Shown in pieces: positions 19,461 to 28,293 of a DNA stretch of 64,000 bases (position 1 is the first letter of the stretch; every line of letters starts with the position of its first letter). Below the pieces are notes generated by a model. The model searched no databases and was not told the origin of the DNA. It worked only from the letters and a program-made list of their open reading frames with translations. The position numbers were made by a program, and so were the translations under genes. Source of the stretch: Edaphobacter modestus (GTDB lineage: Bacteria; Acidobacteriota; Terriglobia; Terriglobales; Acidobacteriaceae); the NCBI RefSeq assembly GCF_004217555.1, contig NZ_SHKW01000001.1, positions 1 to 64,000 of the forward strand. Direction: 5' to 3'.

Positions 19461-22400
19461 TTAGAAGAACAGTTTGGCGGATACCTGCAGCTGGCGTGGG
19501 CCGTAGAGGGTGTTATTGGTACCCGTAACAGCACCGAATGCAGTTGTTCCGGAGCCAGTGAATGGGCTGATGCAGCCTTGCAGCACGGAACCTGCCGGTG
19601 CGGAGCCCTTGCATGTGGTGCTATTGGTTGGGGTGTAGGTTGAGTAGGTGGAAGCTACGTTGGTGGCAATCTTGTGGTTCAAAAGATTGAAGGCTTCGCC
19701 AGAGAACTGCATGCGAATGTTCTCGTGGATGCGCAGATCGCGGGCGATGTGGAAGTCAACGTTGTTGAATCCTGGACCGACCTGGCTATTGCGACCGATC
19801 TGCGGAGGACGACCGGTAGTTGCAGCTCCCGAACTGGAGCTCATGGCACTACCGTAGATGTTGCCTCCCGCGCCTATGTTGGTCGGGTTGCTGGAGGAAG
19901 AACCGGCTCCGTTGAAGACAGTACCGCTCATGCTTGCCACAATGGGCTGGCCTGCTGACGCGATTTCGGTTCCAGAGAAGATGAAGCCATCAACGATGGT
20001 CCGGGCCCATTTGTTGTCACTGAAGAGCTGCGGCTGGTAGACAAAGCTGAGCACAAAGCGATTGCGCAGGTCTATGTCCGACTGGCCATTCTCTCCACGG
20101 AGATTGTTGGGATCGAGGACGGCGTTGCCTCCGTAGAAGGTACCGAATGCGCCCTGAACCTGATCGGTATCCGTCGCTTTGGCCCAGGTGTAGTTCATCA
20201 GTAACTCGAGGCCATTCTGGAAAGGACGGCGAACCGTGACTGCCATGGAGTTATACCAGGAGTTGGCCGCACTGAAGCCGGTGTTGTAGGACTGGAGCCT
20301 CGCGTCTCTTCGATCCGAGACGAGGTAGACGGGTACGGTGAGCTGATTGACTACATTACCACTCTTATCGAGGATGTTGTAGCTGCGAACGCCATGCGGC
20401 GTCTGGCCGATGAGATTGGCATCAAGGAAGACGGGAAGACGCGTGGCGCGTGAACCAACATAACCGACCGAGAACGAGATGTGCCCCGGCAGAGCCTGTT
20501 CAATGCTCAGTTCAGCTTCATGAGCCAGCGGCGGGACGAAGTTAGGATCGAGGCCGTGGAAGCTCTGCGTGCCAAGATTGCTGGGACCGGAGATCGCCGG
20601 AGCCGTGCCGCCCGAGGGAAAGAGAGCGCCGGAGAGTGATGGGCCGGTGGGCTGGAAGGGAACGTTTGGAAAGGTCAAACCGGCTGTTGGAGTAGAGGTG
20701 CAGGTCGTGGGCGCGTTTGAGGGTGCCGTGCAACCAGTGTAGTTGTAGTTGACCTGGACGACACCGTTCTCCACGCGCATAGCGTAGTAGGTGCTGCCCT
20801 GGTTGAGACCGGAGAAGAGACCGTAGCCACCACGGACCACCGTGCCGGTGTAAGGTTCCCAACTGAAGCCGATACGCGGCTGAACGCGGTTAGCAACATT
20901 CTTGATGGTGCTGCTGTACTGCGTCGATAGCGGCGCGAAGTTAGTGTTGTTTTTGATGGGGGCAGGAGTGAGTTGTAAGTCGTAACGCACACCTAAATTA
21001 ACGGTGAGGGTTCGAGCGGACCTTCCAGGAGTCTTCGGCGAAGCCATCGAACATCTTCATCCAGAAATCATCGGCTCCGGCGCGGTTGCCAGTGTTCAGC
21101 TGATCGACGGTCTGGACGAAGCTGGTGTAATGGTACCCTGCGCTCGGATCCGTATCGCCAGACTGGCCACGGAAGGAGTCCTGCGCCCAGTTCTGGAAGT
21201 TGATTGTGGTGTTAGCACCGCTGTAATTGTAGACTCCGCCACCTTGGAAGAGGTTGATCATCACCTCGTGGACGAGGTTGACGTCGCCTCCGAACTTGAA
21301 CGAGTGACGCCCATGAATCGTGGAGAAGACGTCCGTTATCTGGGTGCGGTGCTCGTCAGGCTCGGCGATACGGGGAAGAGCGTTGGGCATACCGTAGGTT
21401 ACGGCACCCATGGAAATGCTGGGTCCTGAGGCGTTGGCGCCTGCAGTCTCGAGATCGCGACCGTACTGAAAGTGAACTTGATTGGTCGTGAGGCCGGCAA
21501 TCAAAAGCGCTCGTGATAGCTGGTGGGACCATTGGTGGTGGGCGAGCTGTTCGTGAAGGTGGGAGCGGAGTTGTAGCCATACGTGCTGTCGAAGTTAGCG
21601 AAGTTGTAGTTCACGAAGGCATCGTTTTTACTGTTGATGTGCCAGTCGATGCGCGGGAAGAAGATGTTCTGTTTACTGAAGCGTGAGGGAGGAGCGGAGG
21701 TGGCTCCGGATGTCTGCAGCAGGAAGTTGATGGCGCTGAGGCACTGAGCGCTGGTAATGGTCGTGGGGCACTGCGTGGGCGTGATGAGCGCAGTGGGGTT
21801 GGTTCCCGCCGGCGGCGGCGTCGTCGCTGAGGGAGAGAGAGAGATGTAGTTGGTGTTGGCGTAGAGAGCTCGGCCAACACGGCGGAAGCCATCGTAGGTG
21901 AAGAAGTAGAAGAGCCGATGCTTGATGATAGGCCCGCCTACGCTGCCTCCGAACTGCTGTTGCTGATGGATGGGCTGAGTGAGCAGGAAGGGATTACCAC
22001 CGTTGTGCAGCGCCGAGAATTTATTGAAGGGGTCGAGGGCATTGAGGGTGGGGTAGCGCAGGCTGTAGAACAGGTCGCCATGGATCGAATCGGTGCCCGA
22101 CTTGGTGATGGCATTGACCTGTCCGCCGACGGCCTGACCGAACTCAACCGAGTAGTTGGAGACCTGGGCCTGGAACTCCTTGATCGAGTCGAGCGAGTAG
22201 ACGTAGGGAGCACCCGAAGAACGGCCCCGCGCTTCGGAGAAGAGCATCTGGTTGTTGTTGCCGCCGTCCACATAGTTCTGGTTGTAAAGACCGCTGATGC
22301 CGTGGAAGCTTACCAGGCCGGTACCACCGTCCTGAACCACGTTGGGGGTCAAGAGGACGAAGGCGCTCCAGTTACGGCTGTTGACGGGCACATTGGAGAT

Positions 22401-22844
22401 CAGCTTCTCGCCGATGGTCTGGGAGACCTCGGTCTTCTCGGTATCGATCAGCGGAGACTCGGCGTTGACGACGATTTCAGAGCTGACCGAGCCTACGGGC
22501 AGCGCCACGTCGATACTGAGAGTCTGGCCTACGGTGAGGATAAGGTTCTGGCGGACGACCTTCGCATAAGAACCGCCTCCGACAGTCACCTGATAGTGGC
22601 CGGATTGCAGGAAGGGAGCAGCGAAGGAGCCGTCAGCGCTGGTGGTGTAGGTGCGGGTAACACCGGTATCGGTATTGGTGACGACGACCGACGCGTTGCT
22701 GACAGTGGCCCCTGTTGTGTCGGTGATGGTACCGCTGATGTTGCCCACGCCGGACGTCTGGGCAGTGGCGGGCAGGGCTGTCAAAACTATGAAGATGGCT
22801 GCGATCGCAAAGGTAAGGCTCTTACACCAAGGGGTATGATTCAT
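19461..22844 (-). pseudogene. TonB-dependent receptor with carboxypeptidase-like N-domain, split by two frameshifts
   Basis: Three collinear frames (22844-21501, 21504-20998, 21047-19461) make one outer-membrane receptor of about 1120 residues. The N-terminus has a signal peptide (AIFIVLTALPATAQ) and a carboxypeptidase regulatory-like domain (GNISGTITDTTGATVSNASV). Then come a plug domain (SRNWSAFVLLTPNV, GGQVNAITKSGT) and the barrel, ending in Phe (LQVSAKLFF). First lesion near 21506: one T missing from a T run (CGCTTTTGATT). Second near 21013: one extra C (AACCCTCACC). Removing both restores frame. Such Oar-like receptors import large substrates in Acidobacteria. Two homopolymer indels in one gene could be sequencing error as easily as decay. 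Confidence 0.85.
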
Positions 22845-23045
22845 TGAGTACTGGCTCTCCTAAAAACGACACCGATAACAAAATGCGGTGTGTAAACGAG
22901 GTTTCTGGCAGAAGGAGATTTCGACTGTGAGGTCTGCCGAATCGTTCCAATACAACCAGAATTGAATTTTGGTTGGTCAGCCCAAAGAATAGCGACTGTC
23001 AAGGCGAACTACGTCAACATTCGGGTAATAACGAATTGAATGATC
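22845..23045. promoter_or_regulatory. Upstream region of the TonB receptor with an inverted repeat
   Basis: CAACCA-GAATTGAATTT-TGGTTG near 22955-22977 forms an interrupted inverted repeat upstream (minus strand sense) of the receptor start. It could be an operator. No clear promoter boxes were identified. Confidence 0.3.
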
Positions 23046-23863
23046 GGTTCTGGTGCAAACTGTTTCAGAATGAGTGACGGTATGGTTAGGGAAGAATTAT
23101 TTGCAGGGTTATGCAGCAAGAACAGCAGCCCAAATGTCAGGAGCGGCTACGGGTCTGCCCGGCAAGGTCCCGATCTTGAATTGCTGTTTCCGAATTTTCT
23201 CTGCAAGTTCGATGCCGCTTATCGTTGTTGTCGCTGTGTCGAATCGCTTGAACCCGAGCATCGGTCGAATCCGCTGTTTGATGCGGCGATGATCCTGCTC
23301 CACAACATTGTTCAGGTACTTGCTGGACCGTACTCTTATGCGCCGTGTTATTGTTCCGGCTGATTGCAATTCCGTGATGGCTCGATGCGAAGCCGCGTAC
23401 GCATCGAGTGTAATGACCCGCGGTGAGCCGTGCTTCTTCATTGCCTTGCTGAAGAAGCGCTTCGCTGCCGCAACATCCCGCCGTGCGCTCAACAGAAAGT
23501 CCACCGTTAGACCCAGCTTGTCTACCGCTCGATACAGATAGGTCCACCGGCCCTTCACCTTAATATAGGTCTCATCGCAACGCCATGACCTGCCCACTGG
23601 CCGAGAGTACTGACTCCAGCGCTTCTCAAACTCAGGAACAAAGCGTTGTACCCAGCGCAGAATCGTCGTGTGCGTCACCTCAATTCCTCGCTCCGCCATC
23701 ATTTGTACCAAGTCGCGAGAACTCAGTTTGTATGTGAGATACCAGCGCACACAAAGCACAATAATGTCCCGGTCAAAATGTCGTCCCTTGAACAAATCCA
23801 ATGCTCTCATCCTGAACCATTATCACCGTCCATTCCAACCATCTCAGAGTTTGCACCAGAACC
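23046..23863 (-). mobile_element. IS6-family insertion sequence
   Basis: 818 bp bounded by perfect 16-bp inverted repeats: GGTTCTGGTGCAAACT at 23046-23061 and its complement ending at 23863. One transposase gene is inside. The right end abuts a truncated IS110 fragment. The 8-bp flanks (GAATGATC and AAGGCAAT) are not duplicates, so the element either moved by recombination or lost its partner flank. Confidence 0.85.
23109..23810 (-). CDS. IS6-family (IS26-like) DDE transposase
   Basis: 233 residues, full length for the family. It starts with a zinc-ribbon-less HTH (YKLSSRDLVQMMAERGIEV, THTTILRWVQRFVPEF). The DDE triad is visible: Asp in WRCDETYIKVKG, Asp in ITLDAYAASH and Glu in NNVVEQDHRRIKQR. 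It should catalyse replicative or conservative transposition from the flanking 16-bp inverted repeats. The frame is intact, so the copy may be active. Confidence 0.9.
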   Translation of the reverse strand: MRALDLFKGRHFDRDIIVLCVRWYLTYKLSSRDLVQMMAERGIEVTHTTILRWVQRFVPEFEKRWSQYSRPVGRSWRCDETYIKVKGRWTYLYRAVDKLGLTVDFLLSARRDVAAAKRFFSKAMKKHGSPRVITLDAYAASHRAITELQSAGTITRRIRVRSSKYLNNVVEQDHRRIKQRIRPMLGFKRFDTATTTISGIELAEKIRKQQFKIGTLPGRPVAAPDIWAAVLAA

Positions 23864-24044
23864 AAGGCAATCAACTGCTTCTGGGTAAACTTCTTCTTCA
23901 GCAGCACCTTGCCGTTATCACCAAGTGCCACCAGGTGAAAGGTCGTCTTGCCAAGGTCAATACCAACCGATCGAATCTGCATGTCGATGATCCTCCTTGA
24001 ATCTGCCTACAAGATCTTCCGGGGAAGATCAAGCGGCGGACCAT
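23864..24044 (-). pseudogene. IS110 transposase 5' fragment cut by the IS6 element
   Basis: On the minus strand from ATG 23982: MQIRSVGIDLGKTTFHLVAL, then KVLLKKKFTQKQLIA, where similarity ends at the IS6 boundary. It is nearly identical to the N-termini of the intact copies at 25004 and 30511. The upstream end carries the family terminal motif ATGGTCCGCCGC (complement at 24033-24044). The rest of the element is missing, so the IS6 insertion was accompanied by a deletion. Confidence 0.85.
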
Positions 24045-24092
24045 CTTAGTAAACGTGACTTTCCGGGAGGAGACAAAATAGGGAGCGAAAAC

Positions 24093-24860
24093 TCAGCGTC
24101 CAGCAGCACTGGGAATTTGCACCTGATGAACGATGTAATCCGCAGGAGGCTGGTATTTGCCGACACCCGGTTCTCCGCGGACAATGTCGACCAACTCATT
24201 TCTAGTTTCTCCGCTACGCGGATCAACGTTGGTTTCAAGGATCACAATTTTGAGTTCGGGACAGTACCAAGTCTCGTGGACGACCACAACGGGAGTGTCA
24301 TGGTGGTCTTTTCCAGCCGGGATCGTGTAGGAGTTACGTGTCCCTACCGCGACCACACCTCCGACCTCCCCGATCCCAAGTTTCTCGGCTTCCTCGCCCG
24401 AATCGCTCGTGGCAGCCTGAAAACACACTTCGCAGGGTTGGTTGGAAGAACCCTGCTCATCTACGCTTTTCGGCCAATGGATCACCTTGACTTCTTTTGA
24501 GCTTGAGTCCCATTTTGTATCAGTATTTGCGACAGGATCATGGATGCGATACAGCATCTCGCTCTTAAGAACACTCTTCCCACCTTCGGTATAGGTCCAA
24601 TGACGCTCGCCTGCGCTATAAGTACGTCCGCTGGAATCGCGTGCCTCACTTCCGCCGGACTGGGTGCGATTGATCGTGCCATCGGCCGCCTTGGCAATAG
24701 ATGTGAAGCGTCGCTGCGCCGAGTAAGGAACGTTCACCACTGTCTCATCTCTGGTGACTGCGGAAGTCTGTCCGCTGATTTTGCTGGCGTTGGCGAGTAT
24801 CGCGACAGAAAGCATCCCGCCAAGTGTCACGAAGAGAACCTGTAAGCGAATCTGCATCAT
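24093..24860 (-). CDS. Secreted hypothetical protein
   Basis: 255 residues. A signal peptide (VLFVTLGGMLSVAILANA) is followed by a soluble domain with YSAQRRFTSIAKAADGT, RIHDPVANTDTKWDSSS and a C-terminal WYCPELKIVILETNVDPRSG block. The last motif recurs in acidobacterial secreted proteins of unknown function (family impression). It is flanked on both sides by IS110 sequence, so it sits as a single gene between an IS110 fragment and an intact copy. It could be cargo by position only. Function unknown. Confidence 0.7.
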   Translation of the reverse strand: MMQIRLQVLFVTLGGMLSVAILANASKISGQTSAVTRDETVVNVPYSAQRRFTSIAKAADGTINRTQSGGSEARDSSGRTYSAGERHWTYTEGGKSVLKSEMLYRIHDPVANTDTKWDSSSKEVKVIHWPKSVDEQGSSNQPCEVCFQAATSDSGEEAEKLGIGEVGGVVAVGTRNSYTIPAGKDHHDTPVVVVHETWYCPELKIVILETNVDPRSGETRNELVDIVRGEPGVGKYQPPADYIVHQVQIPSAAGR

Positions 24861-25003
24861 AGAACTCTATTTTCAGCATTGCGCACCTAGAACAAGAATA
24901 TACAGAGCAGTTCCCGGGAAACGGGGTTACTGAGATGGTCCGCCGCTTAAACCTCAATCTGGCGATGAGGATCTTATAGGCAGATTGAAGGAGGATCATC
25001 GAC

Positions 25004-26035
25004 ATGGAGATTCGTTCCGTAGGCATTGACCTTGGCAAGACGACCTTTCACCTGGTGGCTCTTGGCGATAACTGCAAGGTGCTGCTGAAGAAGAAGTTTA
25101 CCCAGAAGCAGTTGATTGCCTTCACCGCGAACCTGCAGACCTCTTTGATTGGGATGGAGGCCTGTTCCGGGGCGCACTTCCTGGGCCGTACTTTACGAGA
25201 ACAAGGCCACGATGTGAAGCTGATCCCGGCCCAGTTCGTGAAGCCATTCGTGAAGTCGAACAAGAACGACTTCCTGGATGCGGAAGCGATTGCTGAGGCT
25301 GTGGATCGGGAGAACATGCGATTTGTTCCGATCAAGACGGACGACCAGCTGGATCTGCAGGCATTGCATCGTGTGCGCGATCGTTTGATCGCGCGAAGAA
25401 CCTCAGTCATCAACCAGCTGCGGGCCTTCCTGCTGGAGCGGGGTCTGGTATTTGCAAAGAGCCCGGCCAGGCTGCGCGAGCGCATGCCCGAGATCCTCGA
25501 GAACGCCGAGGAAGATCTCACTCCGCGTATGCGGAACCTGCTGGCTCAACTTTGGAACGAGTGGAAGGATCTTGAACAGCGGGTGGTCGATCTGAACCAG
25601 GAAGTGGAGCTGATTGCCTCAAGTGATGCGGCATGCACGCGGCTCAGGCAGATCCCCGGCGTTGGCCCGCTGGTCGCAACCGCGATCGTAGCCGCGATCG
25701 GTAACGGCGCAGCCTTCCATAAGGGGCGTGAGTTTTCTTCCTGGCTTGGGCTTGTGCCACGACAGCACTCGACCGGTGGTAAGGCCCGCCTCTTCGGTAT
25801 CAGCAAGCGCGGTAACAACTACCTGCGCAAGATCTTCATCCATGGAGCCCGCGCAGTCGTATTGCGATCGAAGCGAGACCGCGTCGCCATGGGCGCGTGG
25901 ATGACCGCTCTTGAAGCCAGAGCGCCACGCAACGTGCTCATCGTCGCCACGGCAAACAAACTGGCAAGGATCGCTTGGGCCGTGCTGTCAAGCCGCCAGG
26001 ACTATCGGGCAGTTCAAGAGCCAGTCGCGGCCTAG
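25004..26035 (+). CDS. IS110-family transposase (copy A)
   Basis: 343 residues. The N-terminal RuvC-like DEDD domain shows GIDLGKTTFHLVAL (Asp), GMEACSGAHFLGR (Glu) and KSNKNDFLDAEAIAEAV (Asp). A coiled linker leads to the C-terminal Tnp domain with RLRQIPGVGPLVATAIVA and GKARLFGISKRGNNYLRK, which contains the conserved Ser. A GGAGG sequence precedes the ATG. By family knowledge it works as an RNA-guided recombinase with a bridge RNA. The copy is intact. Confidence 0.92.
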   Translation: MEIRSVGIDLGKTTFHLVALGDNCKVLLKKKFTQKQLIAFTANLQTSLIGMEACSGAHFLGRTLREQGHDVKLIPAQFVKPFVKSNKNDFLDAEAIAEAVDRENMRFVPIKTDDQLDLQALHRVRDRLIARRTSVINQLRAFLLERGLVFAKSPARLRERMPEILENAEEDLTPRMRNLLAQLWNEWKDLEQRVVDLNQEVELIASSDAACTRLRQIPGVGPLVATAIVAAIGNGAAFHKGREFSSWLGLVPRQHSTGGKARLFGISKRGNNYLRKIFIHGARAVVLRSKRDRVAMGAWMTALEARAPRNVLIVATANKLARIAWAVLSSRQDYRAVQEPVAA

Positions 26036-26040
26036 CTAAG

Positions 26041-26278
26041 CGTAGCTATCAAGATCAAGTTCTCCCACCGAGGTCTGCACCGGATAAGTAAAGATGAAAG
26101 AACAGTCAAACGGCGTACCTGAAACCTGATTGCTCAATAGGCTCTTCCACAGCCGAGGGGTTTTGTAGGACAGGTACGCGGCGTATCTCATCATGGCCAG
26201 GAGACTGATCTCCACCAAAAGGCCGGATACATTGACGCAGACATTCCTTCATCCATAAACTTTTCCCTTGCATTCAGA
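26041..26278 (+). ncRNA. Candidate IS110 bridge RNA (copy A)
   Basis: Right non-coding region with nested stems: GCGTACCTG (26113-26121) pairs with CAGGTACGC (26171-26179); AAACC (26122-26126) with GGTTT (26159-26163); GGCT (26140-26143) with AGCC (26151-26154). A second hairpin (GGAGA ... TCTCC) follows within a GTATC/GATAC stem. Copy B keeps these stems with compensating changes (GGCC/GGCC for GGCT/AGCC). Bridge RNAs from IS1111-type right ends are established; this assignment is inference. Confidence 0.6.
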
Positions 26279-26454
26279 CGGCGGACCATACATTGACCAA
26301 CTTCGTCTCTCAACAGGCGGTCCGGGAACCCGAACTTGCCGCAAAGCGGACTTTGCAGGAGTCTCGCCTGACGGCTCTGCCTTCGTCGATGAGTGACTCG
26401 GCGATAATGCACTCATTGACACCCTGTGGAAGATCGAAGGATCGAACTTGAGCT

Positions 26455-27018
26455 TTACTTCTTGGGCCGCGACTCCGGCGGCACAAGACCCGCGAGGCGG
26501 TAGTACACAACGAGCTGGCCGTAGTGTTCACCGCTATGCTCGATGATGCCGTATGCAATGTCGATAACGCGCGCTTTCTGCTGAGGGAAATAAACAACCT
26601 CGGTCGTCAGGCCTTTTTCGCCTTTCGCCTGGATGGCGGTTGCGCCATCGGCGAAGGATTTCTTGACGAACGCAACGATGTCGGCCTTGGACTTGTATTG
26701 GTCGCGCTTCGGATCTTCTGCCGCGGGAGGCTTCTGCCCCATCACAGGATTCGTGAAGTAGTAGCATGAGCCCGCCGCGTGCAGCAACTGCTCGGCGAAA
26801 CTCCGCTGCTCAGGTGTCGGCTTGAAGTCATATTTGTCCTCGGGAAAATCTTCAGCCATCGCCGTCAGCTTGCGGCCAATCTCATTCCAGGAATCGAGCA
26901 CGACTTTCGATTCCGGATCGGCAGGTTTGATGGCTGCATCTTTCTTCATCGCATCCTGGGCATGCGCGGGAAATGCGAATGCCAGCAGGACGATAGCGAG
27001 AAACGGTATTCTTTTCAT
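26455..27018 (-). CDS. Exported DinB-superfamily protein
   Basis: 187 residues from ATG 27018, preceded at the right distance by GGAGGAA; an ATG four codons earlier overlaps that site and is unlikely. The signal peptide is MKRIPFLAIVLLAFAFPAHA. The mature part is a four-helix DinB fold: SWNEIGRKLTAMAEDFPEDKY, then HAAGSCYYFTNPV and HSGEHYGQLVVYYRLAGLVP. The His in the last block fits one of the three metal-binding His of the family; the His in LLHAAG fits another. The role is unknown; many DinB proteins are metal-dependent thiol transferases. Confidence 0.85.
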   Translation of the reverse strand: MKRIPFLAIVLLAFAFPAHAQDAMKKDAAIKPADPESKVVLDSWNEIGRKLTAMAEDFPEDKYDFKPTPEQRSFAEQLLHAAGSCYYFTNPVMGQKPPAAEDPKRDQYKSKADIVAFVKKSFADGATAIQAKGEKGLTTEVVYFPQQKARVIDIAYGIIEHSGEHYGQLVVYYRLAGLVPPESRPKK

Positions 27019-27062
27019 TTCTTCCTCCACGATTGAGTTTCGCGAATCAAAGCTTCAACTTC

Positions 27063-27572
27063 TTATTTTGCCTGCGCTAGCTCCGCAACAACTGCGGCAA
27101 CTTTCTCGAGTATCTCGTTCCAGCCCTCGAGTTGACCGCTATCTTTCGGGCTCTCCATGGATTCATTTCCAATGTGTGTGGGTTTCGTCTGGCCGTTTCC
27201 GAGATCCTCAAAGAGGGTCACGTCGTACGCTCCGTCTATGGCCTCATGTTCTATTCCTAATTGCTCAGGGTCAATCTTGTTTCCTTCCGAGTCCGAAATG
27301 TACATGGAGGAAACGATCTTTTCGTGCAGAACAATCTCGTGGTATTCAATCGCATTCCAGCCCTCGTACCCATCCGGCGTCTTCATGCAGAGGAGAGACT
27401 TTCCTCCAACGCGAACATCCATCTGGCAAACGGGCGCAGTAAAGCCCTTCGGTCCCCACCACTGCATCACGTACTTCGGGTCTGTCCACGCCTTCCAAAC
27501 CAGCTCGCGTGGGGCATCAAAAACTCTTGTGATAACCATCCGCTCTGTCTCATTAACCGTGTTATTTGTCAT
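27063..27572 (-). CDS. AHSA1/SRPBCC-domain protein
   Basis: 169 residues. Typical AHSA1-like features: ITRVFDAPRELVWKAWTDP followed by VMQWWGPKGFTAPVCQMDVRVGG, and a C-terminal GWNEILEKVAAVVAEL helix. Such proteins bind small hydrophobic ligands. It starts 11 bases inside the end of the ArsR-type regulator, so it is translationally coupled to it. ArsR plus AHSA1 pairs are very common and usually self-regulated. No enzymatic residue can be named. Confidence 0.9.
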   Translation of the reverse strand: MTNNTVNETERMVITRVFDAPRELVWKAWTDPKYVMQWWGPKGFTAPVCQMDVRVGGKSLLCMKTPDGYEGWNAIEYHEIVLHEKIVSSMYISDSEGNKIDPEQLGIEHEAIDGAYDVTLFEDLGNGQTKPTHIGNESMESPKDSGQLEGWNEILEKVAAVVAELAQAK

Positions 27573-27906
27573 CTCTGACCTCCGCCTTTTTCATTTGATT
27601 TACAACGACTTCCAGTTTGTCGAAGCTCTCTTCCCAGAATCGGCGATAAGAAACCGCCCAGTCGCTGACTGTCTTAATCGCCGCTGGCCTGAGCGTGCAC
27701 ACACTCTCTCGTCCACGCTTCGTCTTGATCACAATCCGCGCCCGCACCAGGTAGGCAATATGTTTTGAAATCATCTGCTGCGAGAGTGCAAACGGTTCCG
27801 TCAATCCATGCACAGCGGCAGGCCCATGCGAGAGCCGTTCGATCATTGCCCTGCGGGTTGGATCAGACAACGCCGCAAATGTTGTACCTAGTCTATCCAC
27901 AACCAT
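27562..27906 (-). CDS. ArsR-family winged-helix repressor
   Basis: 114 residues from ATG 27906; the frame is open further upstream but similarity begins at MVVDRLGTTFAALSDPTRRA. Winged helix: MIERLSHGPAAVHGLTEPFAL, SQQMISKHIAYLVRARIV, then the wing IKTKRGRESVCTL. The C-terminal tail (SYRRFWEESFDKLEVVVNQM) is typical of regulators paired with AHSA1 proteins. No metal-binding Cys motif is present. It overlaps the downstream AHSA1 gene by 11 bases. Confidence 0.88.
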   Translation of the reverse strand: MVVDRLGTTFAALSDPTRRAMIERLSHGPAAVHGLTEPFALSQQMISKHIAYLVRARIVIKTKRGRESVCTLRPAAIKTVSDWAVSYRRFWEESFDKLEVVVNQMKKAEVRDDK

Positions 27907-28132
27907 ATGGTAGTGGATACCGTCGAATGTCAATTGATATTGTTGCGAGCCGGATTTCCATTCCCTGGTCTCTGAACCATTACACCTACGCGTGATAGAT
28001 CGCCAATGCACTCACTGAACAAGATGGCTAGCCTTAAGTCGGCCAGTGTCCGGCGACCTTTCCCAGGCGTGATCCTCGGTTGACGCCAACAGGGCTTAGC
28101 ACTCATTGAGGGCCTTGAATCGCCTTGAGGAA

Positions 28133-28200
28133 CGAAGTTCCCTGGAAACGGGGTTTTCGGAAACTTCAAATCGAACTTGCCGCAAACCCGACTTGAACGA
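28133..28200. repeat. Dispersed extragenic element, uninterrupted copy (IS110 target)
   Basis: TTCCCTGGAAACGGGGTT, an 18-base gap region, then GAACTTGCCGCAAA. The first block occurs immediately left of both intact IS110 copies (GGGAAACGGGGTTACTGAG; CGAAAACGGGGTTACTGAG). The second occurs right of copy A (GAACTTGCCGCAAA) and, diverged, right of copy B (GAAGTTGCCGGAAA). This copy carries no IS, so it looks like an empty target site. Confidence 0.55.
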
Positions 28201-28293
28201 AGCCGCTTTGAGAGCGGCGGACGCATGCGCGTGTGGTTGAGCCAGCCTTGATGGCGCTGCGATAAGTTAAGTGGCAGGGGTATCTCTCAGCGC

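Larger units (their letters stand above)
24935..26289 (+). mobile_element. IS110-family element, copy A (IS1111-like ends)
   Basis: The stretch between ATGGTCCGCCG (24935) and its complement CGGCGGACCAT (26279-26289) contains one transposase gene, about 70 bp of left non-coding DNA and about 250 bp of right non-coding DNA. Similarity to copy B continues a few bases beyond the right repeat (ACCATACATT...), so the repeats are subterminal, as in the IS1111 group. The long right non-coding part is the expected place of the bridge RNA. Confidence 0.8.

Noticed and set aside
21918..22847. 309-codon plus-strand frame
   Set aside because: Antisense of the TonB receptor N-terminus, which has a signal peptide and plug motifs.
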